Positions 6,745 to 15,249 of a stretch of DNA of 64,000 nt are shown here, piece after piece (the first letter of the stretch is position 1; the number at the start of each line of letters is the position of its first letter). The notes under the pieces are model-generated. The model made no database searches and was not told the origin of the DNA. It saw only the letters and a program-made list of their open reading frames with translations. This stretch comes from Pontibacter sp. HSC-14F20 (lineage in GTDB: Bacteria > Bacteroidota > Bacteroidia > Cytophagales > Hymenobacteraceae), in NCBI RefSeq assembly GCF_019599265.1, contig NZ_JAHZTC010000004.1, forward strand, positions 124,001 to 188,000, in the 5' to 3' direction. A program made the translations under genes and the position numbers.

Positions 6745-8634
6745 TTACCTGAACTCAGGTATGCCCGGCTGCGTGAAGCGGAAGTCTTCGAAGTCGTAAT
6801 ACGAGCGCGACGACTCATAAATGCGTAGGTTGTTGAAGTTCTCGTTTTGAGGGATCTTCGGGTAATAGCCCACCATAATCTGGATCGTGCTGAAAGACAG
6901 GTACTCGTTGCGGAAGCGTATACCTACTCCAAAGCCTGGAAATGGCTTGCTCTTGAAGGGAGAGCTTTTGTTGCCATACGAGAGCCAGGCCACATCCACA
7001 AAAGCCATCGTGGCCAGTCGGAAGCCGAAGAGCGAGAAAGGGGTATAAAGGTTGGCTTCGTAATTAATTACCACGCGGCGGTTGCCCCGCAGCAGATCAG
7101 AACGAAAACCGCGTAGGCCCTCCTCGTTGTTGATCGAAAGTAATTCCTCCGGATTGCGGTTAACGCCGATGGTGCTGCGACCCAGAATAAAGTGGCGCAG
7201 TTTCCAGTTGCCGTTCTCGTACAGCCGCGTAAAGTAGAGCGTCTCCAGTTCCAGCATACCCTGTTCCCATGTGCCATTTCTTATAAAGGAGCCATACCCG
7301 GCGCGGCCGTAGAGGTAGCCAAAATCCTTGTTGTAGCGGGCAAAAGAAAGATCCAGCCCAAAGTAGCGGCGGTCGAAAAGGTCGCCCCGCTCGTAGCCGT
7401 ATGCCACAGAAGCCAGTACCCCGGCGGGTACGTCCTCCGTTCGCCCGAAACCATACAGGTAGCGGTCTTTGTAGTAGCGGCGCACACTGTAACCCAGACT
7501 GGCAATACCCAGCACATTGTCCTGAAAGTTTTCGGTAGGCCTGGTGTAGAAGTTCGTGTTGATCAACCGCAATGCCGTAATCAGGCGGCCCCGCGGTTCG
7601 AAGCCCAGGTTGTAGTTCTTGAACTTAAAAGAACGACCCAGCCATACATCCTGCAACTGATAGCCAAGGTCAGCAAAGCGCTGGATAGTATCTTCCGGCA
7701 CGGGCGGCAGCAGGAGCCGCTCGTCTATCTTACTGGCCCCGACAGCACCGGCATAGCGCGTGTTGGTAGCAAAGAAGTCGCGCCGCAGGAAGGCACTGCG
7801 CTCTTTGTAGTAATTCTGATCGAAGTAATTGATGTCGGCGGTAATGTAGGTGCTGCCGATGTTCTCCACGGTATAGCCGGCGGTGGTTTCCCAGGATCTT
7901 GGCGCATCCATGTTAAAGCGGTAAGAGCCCCGGATCTGGTGACCTAGTCCCAGAAAGTTGAGCTCCCGCAAGGCTACCCTACCCGCACCCGACGATGGGG
8001 TATAAGAGCCGGAACCACCCAAACTAAAGATGTCTTTGGTGATCACCAGCACGTCCACGCTATCTTCGGTGGTGGTGCGCTCGTCCACAATAATGCGGGC
8101 GTCGAGTAAATAGTCGGTTTGGCGCAACAAACGCTCCGACTCAACTAAAGCCAGCGGTTCTAAGGTTTCCATGCTCCGGAAAAGCAGTTTGTTGCGCACC
8201 AGGTGCCGTCGTGTTTTGACGTGAAGCGAATTGCCAGCCTTTTCGAGAAAGCTGCGCGGCACGCGGGTGGTGTCATGTATAGAATAGCCCAGCGCATCCA
8301 GCGTCATGATATTGATCTTGCGCACCACTTTGTAATTATGCCGCTCGTACTCGCGCTGAATCAGCTCCGCATCCAGGCCCAGTACCTCTTCGTCTTTCCG
8401 GTCGAACACCAGAATCGCTTTAAGCATTTTGCCCATGATCGTTTTGCGCTGCGAGATCTCCCGCAGGTTGTTCATCACGCGCTCGTCAAACTTTTGCTTG
8501 ATGGTATCGGTTGGTGCTGCAAGGCTATCCCTTCGGGGAGGTATTTCCTGCGCCTGCGCATTGCCAGCCACTAGCCATGCCCCTAGCAGGCAAGCTAATA
8601 TGCAGCATAAAATGGGCGAACGTGGGAATGCCAT
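6745..8634 (-). CDS. Omp85/BamA-TamA-like outer-membrane barrel protein
   Basis: A 629-residue exported protein with a signal peptide ending near GNAQAQ (residue 29). About 200 residues of mixed alpha/beta sequence with POTRA-like character (LLRQTDYLLDARIIV, then SVDVLVITKD) precede a barrel of repeated aromatic strands. EGLRGFRSDLLRGNRRVV near residue 490 contains the RGF lid-lock motif of Omp85 proteins, and the neighbouring NYEANLYTPF fits the following strand. The C-terminal tail extends past the barrel. Such proteins insert or move proteins or lipids across the outer membrane, but the passenger is not predictable. Divergent from the radical-SAM gene. Confidence 0.75.
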   Translation of the reverse strand: MAFPRSPILCCILACLLGAWLVAGNAQAQEIPPRRDSLAAPTDTIKQKFDERVMNNLREISQRKTIMGKMLKAILVFDRKDEEVLGLDAELIQREYERHNYKVVRKINIMTLDALGYSIHDTTRVPRSFLEKAGNSLHVKTRRHLVRNKLLFRSMETLEPLALVESERLLRQTDYLLDARIIVDERTTTEDSVDVLVITKDIFSLGGSGSYTPSSGAGRVALRELNFLGLGHQIRGSYRFNMDAPRSWETTAGYTVENIGSTYITADINYFDQNYYKERSAFLRRDFFATNTRYAGAVGASKIDERLLLPPVPEDTIQRFADLGYQLQDVWLGRSFKFKNYNLGFEPRGRLITALRLINTNFYTRPTENFQDNVLGIASLGYSVRRYYKDRYLYGFGRTEDVPAGVLASVAYGYERGDLFDRRYFGLDLSFARYNKDFGYLYGRAGYGSFIRNGTWEQGMLELETLYFTRLYENGNWKLRHFILGRSTIGVNRNPEELLSINNEEGLRGFRSDLLRGNRRVVINYEANLYTPFSLFGFRLATMAFVDVAWLSYGNKSSPFKSKPFPGFGVGIRFRNEYLSFSTIQIMVGYYPKIPQNENFNNLRIYESSRSYYDFEDFRFTQPGIPEFR

Positions 8635-8787
8635 GGAAGTATAGGGGCGCTTACTATCTGTTGTACGTGTTTGTACGGTACAACCTCCTAATATACTCTT
8701 TTCGACTTTATGTGGAAAATTTCAGTTTGAAATTCTAAAAACGGCCTGTGCTAATCATGTTAGCAATATTTGAATGTGGATAGTGTG

Positions 8788-8816
8788 TTGATAACTATTA
8801 TTGCTAATTATTTTGG
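8788..8816 (+). promoter_or_regulatory. Putative promoter of the radical-SAM gene
   Basis: TTG at 8788-8790 and TATTTTGG at 8809-8816 are separated by 18 bp, close to the Bacteroidota TTG-N19-TAnnTTTG arrangement. It lies about 60 bp before the ATG at 8874. The -7 box has one mismatch, so this is tentative. Confidence 0.4.
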
Positions 8817-8873
8817 GGTTTGTGCTAAGAGTTTTGTAATTTTATAACCGTCAAGTAGATAGAAGAAGCGAAG

Positions 8874-10139
8874 ATGAACGATAAGGTAATAGGTAAACTA
8901 AAAATATTAGCAGATGCTGCCAAATACGATGTTTCCTGTTCGTCGAGCGGAGGGAAGCGAAAGAACGAGAACAAGGGCCTGGGCAATGCAGAAGGTATGG
9001 GTATTTGCCACAGCTATACCGAAGACGGCCGTTGCGTTTCATTGCTGAAAATCCTGCTGACCAATTTCTGCATCTACGACTGCGCTTACTGCGTGACACG
9101 CAAAAGCAACGACGTGCAGCGTACCGCCTTCACAGTGCAAGAAGTGGTGGACCTGACTATTAACTTTTACCGTCGTAATTACATTGAGGGACTGTTCCTG
9201 AGTTCAGGCATTTTTAAAGATGCCGACTATACCATGGAGCGACTGGTGCGGGTAGCCAAAAAGCTGCGTCAGGAAGAGAAGTTCAACGGGTATATTCACC
9301 TCAAAACCATACCGGGTGCGAGCGACGAGCTGATAAAAGAAGCTGGTCTGTATGCCGACCGCCTGAGCGTGAACATTGAGCTGCCTTCGGAAAAGAGTCT
9401 GCAAAGCCTGGCGCCGGAGAAAAACTATAGTGAGATCCTGTTGCCGATGGGTTCGATCAAAGACCAGCTGGTCCAGGCTAAAGAAGAAAGTAGGCTGTTT
9501 AAAGCAACGCCAAAGTTCGCGCCAGCCGGGCAGAGCACGCAGCTGATCGTGGGGGCTACTGCCGAAAGCGACCGCCAGATATTGCAGCTGTCGGACCAAC
9601 TCTACAAAGTGTATAACCTGAAGCGGGTATACTACTCAGGTTACGTGCCAGTGAGCACAGATAGCAGGTTGTCGATCATCACGGAGCCGCCGATTATCCG
9701 GGAAAACCGCATTTACCAGGCCGATTGGCTGATGCGATTTTATGGTTTCGATGTGAAGGAGATACTGGACGATGCGAATCCGAACCTGGACCTGGACATC
9801 GACCCGAAACTGGGCTGGGCGCTGCGCAACCGCTATTTTTTCCCGGTGGAGATCAATACCGCCGACTACGAAATGATATTGCGCGTGCCGGGCATCGGAG
9901 TGAAATCGGCCAAGAAGATCATATCAGCCCGGCGATTTGCGCCACTGCACTTCGACCACCTCCGCCAGATGGGCGTGGTGCTGAAGCGGGCCAAGTATTT
10001 TATCACCTGCCAGACCAAAAGCCTGCAGCGGCAGGACTTTGACTCGGAACAGCTGCGCCGCCGCATTCTGTTTGGCGAAGGCTCCGTTCGAAGCGCACTG
10101 CTTACGCAGCAGCTGGACTTGTTTCAGAGGGCTGGCTAG
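8874..10139 (+). CDS. Putative DNA modification/repair radical SAM protein
   Basis: A 421-residue radical-SAM enzyme. The iron-sulfur motif is CIYDCAYC (Cys66, Cys70, Cys73; CX3CX2C). The C-terminal third has a helix-hairpin-helix DNA-contact motif, VPGIGVKSAKKI at about 338-349. This combination, followed by the DUF4130-type gene, is the known pair annotated as probable DNA metabolism proteins and often linked or fused to uracil-DNA glycosylases. The reaction is uncharacterised; radical chemistry on a damaged or modified base is plausible. The partner starts 260 bp downstream on the same strand. Family call is secure; function is inferred. Confidence 0.88.
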   Translation: MNDKVIGKLKILADAAKYDVSCSSSGGKRKNENKGLGNAEGMGICHSYTEDGRCVSLLKILLTNFCIYDCAYCVTRKSNDVQRTAFTVQEVVDLTINFYRRNYIEGLFLSSGIFKDADYTMERLVRVAKKLRQEEKFNGYIHLKTIPGASDELIKEAGLYADRLSVNIELPSEKSLQSLAPEKNYSEILLPMGSIKDQLVQAKEESRLFKATPKFAPAGQSTQLIVGATAESDRQILQLSDQLYKVYNLKRVYYSGYVPVSTDSRLSIITEPPIIRENRIYQADWLMRFYGFDVKEILDDANPNLDLDIDPKLGWALRNRYFFPVEINTADYEMILRVPGIGVKSAKKIISARRFAPLHFDHLRQMGVVLKRAKYFITCQTKSLQRQDFDSEQLRRRILFGEGSVRSALLTQQLDLFQRAG

Positions 10140-10237
10140 TATCAATTAAAAGTGAAATGGAAGAGGGGAGAGAAGTGCATCATACAGATTTGTGTAACCA
10201 AAAAGATCAGACAACATTTCAAACCATTCATAAGACA

Positions 10238-10381
10238 ATGAGAAATTCTACTAAAGTTGCCCGTGTTTCCTGCTGCTGCAAACTCAACATGCTGGTGCCG
10301 CACCTGCAGAGCCTTTCTTCCAGAATGCAAAATGACAGCAAGCGCGACAAAGCCCGTCTGAACAGCAACGCGAAGCAGTAG
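10238..10381 (+). CDS. Small hypothetical protein with CCC motif, doubtful
   Basis: A 47-codon reading frame begins at the ATG at 10238 and fills the gap between the radical-SAM gene and its partner; the frame is open further upstream to 10157. The peptide starts MRNSTKVARVSCCCKLNML and is rich in Lys, Arg and Ser. The triple Cys and its position in a DNA-repair operon are suggestive, but there is no recognisable family and the length is within chance. It ends 18 bp before the next gene. Confidence 0.3.
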   Translation: MRNSTKVARVSCCCKLNMLVPHLQSLSSRMQNDSKRDKARLNSNAKQ

Positions 10382-10398
10382 CTGCTATACCTCTGCCG

Positions 10399-11178
10399 AT
10401 GTACTTCTATACCTACGACGGTTCCTTTGAGGGGCTGCTCACCGTGGTGTTTGAGGCCTATGAGCGCAAAGCCTGGCCCACTGCTATTGAGCCCGAGCAG
10501 TTGGCGCAGCCTTCTATGTTCGGCGAAACCGTGCGGGTGATAACAGACGAGGGCAAAGCCAATCGGGTGTGGTTGGGTTTGAAGAAGCGGCTGTCGGTTT
10601 CGGCGCTGGAGTCGCTGTACTATACCTACCTGTGGGAGCAGAGTGGCTTCGAGCGGCTGATCTTTGACTATACCCGGCTGGTGTTCGACTCGCCTGAAAG
10701 TGTGGAAGGAAATTATACAGCTCCCTTTATATTGCAGGTACAGCAGATCCAGAAGCAAGTGCACCGTGAAAAACACCGCATGGAAGCTTTTGTGCGTTTT
10801 CAGAAAACCGCTGATGGTCTGTATTATGCCAGCATCTCACCTGACTTTAATGTGCTGCCACTGATCGTGCGCCACTTTGAGAAGCGCTATGCCGACCAGC
10901 GATGGGCCATTTACGATACTTCGCGGCGGTATGGAGTCTATTATGATTTAAGAGCGACAAGCTTTGTGCAGTTGGAAAACCCGGGCGTGACGCCCAGGCA
11001 GCAGAGCAAGCTTAACGCCGACCAATACGATGAAAACGAGACCCATTACCAGATGCTGTGGCAGGTATACTTCGACCACGTGAATATACCAGAGCGCAAA
11101 AATCCCAAATTGCACCTGCGCCATATACCCAAACGCTACTGGAAATACCTCTCCGAAAAACAACCACGACTACAGTGA
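10399..11178 (+). CDS. DUF4130 / probable DNA metabolism protein, partner of the radical-SAM enzyme
   Basis: A 259-residue protein beginning MYFYTYDGSFEGLLTVVFEA, the typical start of the DUF4130 family (TIGR03915 type). Further conserved pieces are VWLGLKKRLS, the pair HREKHRMEAFVRFQ and PDFNVLPLIVRHFEKRYADQ. Many relatives carry a uracil-DNA glycosylase domain after this region; this one stops without it, so the glycosylase is either encoded elsewhere or not used. Constant pairing with the upstream radical-SAM protein in other genomes implies a joint role in DNA repair or base modification. Mechanism unknown. Confidence 0.85.
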   Translation: MYFYTYDGSFEGLLTVVFEAYERKAWPTAIEPEQLAQPSMFGETVRVITDEGKANRVWLGLKKRLSVSALESLYYTYLWEQSGFERLIFDYTRLVFDSPESVEGNYTAPFILQVQQIQKQVHREKHRMEAFVRFQKTADGLYYASISPDFNVLPLIVRHFEKRYADQRWAIYDTSRRYGVYYDLRATSFVQLENPGVTPRQQSKLNADQYDENETHYQMLWQVYFDHVNIPERKNPKLHLRHIPKRYWKYLSEKQPRLQ

Positions 11179-11395
11179 AAAAGATGAGTTTGTAAGTGCC
11201 TGTTTTTCAGTAATATTTCATAACAAAGGCTGCACAATCCTGACTTTTGAGTGATTTTTTCGCAACACAGGACAACCCGAATGCCGGTTTTGGAGTATAC
11301 GTGTATATAGATATTTTATGAAAACTGCTCAGTTGGAGCCCACTGCACAAAGTAGCGGGTGTTGTCCGCTGTCCTTCATTATCTAAAAAAGAACG

Positions 11396-11764
11396 ATGAA
11401 CACACGCGTACGAAAAAAACTTATTCAAGTAGCCCGCGGTCGCGCTCACCTGATGTCATTCCAAAATCTGATATTAGAAGCCGAGTTGGGCCTTAACCTC
11501 GAAAACACTTACGAGAAATCACAACTTAACGACGTAATCGACGAAATTTCAGAAGCAGAGCATGAAGCGGGTCGTCCATTGCTAAGCGCATTGGTCCGTA
11601 TTAAAGGCCGCCAAAACCAGGGCGATAGTTTCTTTAAGCTTTGTGAACGCCTCGGCTATGGCGACTGGAAAAGTCTGAAGCGCGACCAGGAGTTTCTGGA
11701 GAAGCAGCGCGAAACCTGCCGCGAGTTCTGGCAAAACAGCAATAATTTTTCATCCTACCTATAG
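11396..11764 (+). CDS. Conserved hypothetical protein (122 residues)
   Basis: A soluble, charged 122-residue protein of unknown function. It contains ISEAEHEAGRPLLSALVRIKG followed by FFKLCERLGYG; a similar segment (acidic His pair, GRP-LLSA-V, then FF-L-LGY) is familiar as a short domain accompanying phage and restriction-related proteins, but I cannot name it with confidence. The ATG at 11396 is preceded by a purine-rich stretch. It is separated from the DNA-metabolism pair by 217 bp and is probably transcribed separately. Confidence 0.6.
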   Translation: MNTRVRKKLIQVARGRAHLMSFQNLILEAELGLNLENTYEKSQLNDVIDEISEAEHEAGRPLLSALVRIKGRQNQGDSFFKLCERLGYGDWKSLKRDQEFLEKQRETCREFWQNSNNFSSYL

Positions 11765-11942
11765 TACAAAGCAAAGAGGCAGGCCTGCCCTCACTCCCTG
11801 GGTCTGTTACTTTGCCGATTTCACCCTTGCACACTAACTGGTAGCAGCCCCATGGAAATTTTTTTCGTGGGGCTGCGTCTTTTCAGGGCTTCTGCCGTCA
11901 TCAAGGTGTAATTCGAAAACATCACCTTAAGAAGACAAAGCC

Positions 11943-12365
11943 ATGAAAAGATTTCACGTAAATGTTCGCGTTAAAAGCCTCCACGAATCTCTCGCCTTTT
12001 ATACAGCCTTATTTGGAGAAAAGCCAACGGTTATAAAAGAAGACTATGCCAAGTGGATGCTGGAAGACCCGCACATCAACTTCGCCATATCGCTGCACCC
12101 CGAGAATGCAGGTATAGAACACTTAGGTATACAGGCCGAGAGTGAAGAGGAACTGGCTGAGGTATACGGCCGCTTGAAGCGCGCCAAAGGAGCTATTCGG
12201 GAAGAAGGAAAGTGTACCTGCTGCTACGCTAAGTCCGAAAAATCGTGGATAACCGACCCGCAGGGTGTGGACTGGGAGGCCTTCTATACCTTCGGCGAAG
12301 CTACTATGTACGGCGAAGGAGCTAATGCCCGCACCACCTCAATCATAGAAACAACTGCCATTTAG
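11943..12365 (+). CDS. ArsI/CadI-family metal(loid) resistance protein
   Basis: A 140-residue vicinal-oxygen-chelate protein. Metal-ligand positions are His5, His60 and Glu112 (DWEAFYT), and the arsenic-binding cysteine pair is in CTCCYAKSEKSWITDPQG (Cys93, Cys94). ArsI cleaves the carbon-arsenic bond of trivalent organoarsenicals with Fe(II) and oxygen; CadI-named relatives are induced by cadmium. All key residues of the lyase are present, so activity is plausible. It lies upstream of a SigZ-type sigma gene and is followed by its own strong terminator. No arsenic efflux genes are visible nearby. Confidence 0.85.
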   Translation: MKRFHVNVRVKSLHESLAFYTALFGEKPTVIKEDYAKWMLEDPHINFAISLHPENAGIEHLGIQAESEEELAEVYGRLKRAKGAIREEGKCTCCYAKSEKSWITDPQGVDWEAFYTFGEATMYGEGANARTTSIIETTAI

Positions 12366-12387
12366 TACAAGATAAAACTACGAATCT

Positions 12388-12424
12388 AGACCACAGCAGG
12401 TATAGCACATACCTGCTGTGGTCT
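12388..12424 (+). terminator. Terminator hairpin built from an AGGTAT/ATACCT pair
   Basis: A perfect 16-bp stem with a 5-base loop (arms 12388-12403 and 12409-12424; AGACCACAGCAGGTAT and its complement) follows the arsI-like gene, then TTAATTTTTA. The apical part is an inverted pair of the window's abundant word. Confidence 0.7.
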
Positions 12425-12534
12425 GGTTAATTTTTATGTACCTTCAGAAGAATTTGAGAATTTGCCTTTTCCATATTTTTCTTCGTAAATTGATGTATAT
12501 CTCCACCTGCTATCACAGTTAGAATCTTTGCGTC

Positions 12535-13161
12535 ATGGAAAACAGAAGCTGCCATACCTGTTCAGATGAACAAGTAATTACCTCAGTGGACACCTGTGCT
12601 GCTGTAGCGCCGGTATACCTGGAGTATGAAGCCAGGCTGCGGAGCTTTGTGATGAAGCGGGTGAAGGACAAAGACGAGGCAAACGACATCTTACAACAGC
12701 TGTACGTGAAGCTCTACAAGCATTGTGAGCAGCTGCAGGAGGTCCGGAATATAAACGCATGGCTCTACCAGATCGCCCGAAACGCGGTGTATGACTACTA
12801 CCGTGAGCAGGACCGAAGTATACCTGTAAAAGATGAAAGCAAACTTGAAGAGCAGCTACAGCAGGACCCCGAACAGCAGGATTCGGAAAGCCTGGTGCTG
12901 CCACTTATCAACATGCTGCCATCTGAGTACGCCGAACCGCTGCGATTGAGCGAAATAGAAGGCATCAGCCAAAAGGAAATCGCGAAGCGTTTAGGTATGT
13001 CCTATTCCGGAGCCAAGTCGCGGGTGCAGCGTGGGCGGGAGAAATTAAAAGAACTGTTCCTGGAGTGTTGCCATTTAGAACTAGACCGGAAGGGAGCTTT
13101 GGTAAGTGCCACTGCAAAAGAGAGTTGCAGGCCGCTTCAAGTGCAGTTGAAAGGGACGTGA
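12535..13161 (+). CDS. sigZ: ECF RNA polymerase sigma factor, SigZ type
   Basis: A 208-residue ECF sigma factor. Region 2 is LRSFVMKRVKDKDEANDILQ to NINAWLYQIARNAVYDYYRE; region 4 is LPSEYAEPLRLSEIEG followed by SQKEIAKRLGMSYSGAKSRV, the helix-turn-helix that binds the -35 element. The extended C-terminus has a Cys pair (LECCHLELDRKG) as in the SigZ group. The N-terminus holds three further cysteines (SCHTCSDEQ), possibly metal-responsive. No anti-sigma gene is adjacent, so control may be through the cysteines or transcription. Position after the ArsI/CadI gene hints at a metal-stress regulon (inference). Confidence 0.85.
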   Translation: MENRSCHTCSDEQVITSVDTCAAVAPVYLEYEARLRSFVMKRVKDKDEANDILQQLYVKLYKHCEQLQEVRNINAWLYQIARNAVYDYYREQDRSIPVKDESKLEEQLQQDPEQQDSESLVLPLINMLPSEYAEPLRLSEIEGISQKEIAKRLGMSYSGAKSRVQRGREKLKELFLECCHLELDRKGALVSATAKESCRPLQVQLKGT

Positions 13162-13163
13162 AT

Positions 13164-14811
13164 TCAAAACCTATACCTTGTCTGCACCCGGATATCTGAC
13201 CTTCTTGGTCCTTCAATCGTTTCCAATCCTGAACCGATGGTGCGCTGGTTGCGGTAATGTGTCAGGGCATATTTTACCCATACGTCCATGCGGCGCATTG
13301 GCCTGAACTGTAGCAGCCCATAAAGTCGGGTTCCTCTTCAGCTGAAGGCAGGTATAGAGAATGCGTAGAGTACATCCCTTTCAAAAGCATATCGGCGGGT
13401 TTCGTAATCGTCGGTGTCGAAGACGGCGTAGCGGGTACTCAGGCGGATCTTGTTGAAATTGAAGTTGATATCCTGCGAAATGAAGTAGCCCGTAGCTTGT
13501 AGCGACTCTAACTCAAAGCTGATAAAATGCACCCGGGACCGGAGATTAACAACAGGCGTAGGCGTGAATTCATAGTACAAGAGGTAGTTCTTGCGATTGG
13601 CTTGTCCCACATAATCTATGCTAGTGATGTTATCAGCTACGTTACGACCCTTGCTTTCTGCGCGAAACTGGGCGTATAGTGAACTTTGACGGTTAGGTCG
13701 GAAGAGAAGACGCAGCTTGTACTCGTCGCCTTGTGAAGGCCCGTCCATACGGTGGCGGAGACATGGAAAGCGGAACCGATCGTAGTAAGCTGTGAGATCC
13801 CACTTCGGAAAAGGCTTGATCTTGATGCCGGTATAAAATCCCTGTTCGTTAATGTTGCGTGTTCCCTCGCCAAAAGTATTGCCATAAAAGGTATGGAAGT
13901 CGCGTGCGTAGTAGCGATAGAGCATCGCCAGTTCCACTTTATTAGAGAGGTTGGCCGTCATGCCATTCACAGTGCCCATGCCACCGCTTCTGGAAATGGC
14001 CGTTTCGCCGAACAGGTATACGTTTTGCCAGGTATAAGCGTAGTTAGCACCGATGTTGTAATTGCGCGTGCCGCTAAACTCGAAGCGCTGGTAGGGCAGT
14101 CCTGCCTTCTGAATTGGTGAGCTGAAGTGAGTCGCCATGGCCGTTATACCTGCCAGCAAGGTGCGGTTTCGGCTCTGGTAAGTGGCATTGCCGCCTATAA
14201 TCTGTTCCCGGGCCTGCTTTTTGTTTGCTAGGCGTACGATGGAATCCGGTCGTCTGTATACCTGTAAAGAAATCATCGAAATTATCGAGCGTGTCGAGTT
14301 GCGTTTGCAGGTTGGCATCTATCCGTTTACTCGACACAAAGCTCGTCACATCCACACGCCCGAAGGTATAAGTGGCCGCTACTCCCCGGTAAAAGGCATG
14401 CTCCAGTACTGAACTGTAGGGGCGTATACCTACGTTGGGCCGACTCACAGTCGTAATCGTTTCGCTGCCCTTGCCTACGGTATAGCACGACGAAAGCAAC
14501 AGACCCTGCCCAAACTGCAGTTGGTAATCGCCTAACGCAATAGCTTTGAACATGCCTTTATTGTAGAGCTGCAGATGTGCCGAGTAAAAATCGAAACCAT
14601 AGCGGCGGGTGTCAGGATCCCAGGTGAACTGCTCACCGGCGTCTTTCTCTGCGGTAATGCCCAGGCTATAGTCACGTGTATGGCTTACTCGGTAGCGCAT
14701 CAGTACTTTGTCGGGTGAGCTAAGGTAGTGTGTGGTGGAGCTGGTGGTGTCAATGGAGGTATAGCAGCGGCGTTCCTGCAGGGTGCGCTCGTAGCGTAGG
14801 ATTAAAGCATT
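13164..14811 (-). pseudogene. Outer-membrane barrel protein remnant (HhH/ComEA-barrel type): truncated, frameshifted and with a stop
   Basis: The minus strand from 14811 encodes about 550 residues of a beta-barrel protein typical of Bacteroidota proteins with an N-terminal helix-hairpin-helix domain and a C-terminal barrel (LGDYQLQFGQGLLLS, GGNATYQSRN, YAQFRAESKGRN, final QTRYRF). Three lesions are visible: the N-terminal part is missing where dIS copy 2 begins; a frameshift near 14225 breaks FHRTPS from ANKKQAREQII; and TGA at 13338-13340 interrupts IPAFS-RGTRLYG in the same frame, probably a GGA (Gly) to TGA change. The true end is the TGA at 13164. Family name is moderately certain, disruption is certain. 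Confidence 0.85.
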
Positions 14812-15230
14812 TGCCCCGTCCTGAAATAGGTTGACACTAAAATCAACCTTATATGGAAAAAGCAGCAGAGAAAAAAGGCCCGGATAAAGCCGAGCATGAC
14901 TCAAAAGTACGTCCCCTACCAGAACGCGGTGGCCGAGCGGGTGAATGGCATCTTGAAGGATGTGTTTGCCCTCGAGCGGGGCTTTGCCCACCACCTGGAG
15001 GCAGTGCAGGTGATAGCTCAGGCAGTGAGCATCTACAACACCCGCAGGCCCCACCTCTCGTGCCATTTCCCACCTCTCGTGTCATTTCCTGACACCTGAG
15101 CAGATGCACGCCCAGCAGGAACTAGAGGTGAAACAGTGGAAAAAGAAAACCTCCAACACAAACGCATTGGAGGTCTCAATTTAAAAAGTAATTTCGTCTC
15201 TAAACCGTCAACTTATTTCAGTACGAGACA
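14812..15230 (+). mobile_element. dIS copy 2: 419-bp internally deleted IS3-family derivative
   Basis: Same 419-bp length and same internal junction (GCAGAGAAAAAA joined to GGCCCGGATAAAG) as dIS copy 1, in opposite orientation; both also share a short internal duplication near the orfB end. The left terminal repeat is identical to that of copy 1 over at least 25 bp. Unlike copy 1 there is no target duplication: ATT precedes and TGG follows. The left side cuts the barrel gene, the right side is the space after the S46 peptidase gene, so flanking DNA has been lost. It leaves an open frame running from the element into the barrel remnant. Confidence 0.87.
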
Positions 15231-15249
15231 TGGTTAAGAATGGCTCAGC

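Noticed and set aside
14074..15066. Long open frame running from dIS copy 2 into the barrel gene, as a fusion protein
   Set aside because: Its first part is the reverse of orfB in the IS derivative and its end is out of frame after 14225; it is a chance read-through over a pseudogene.
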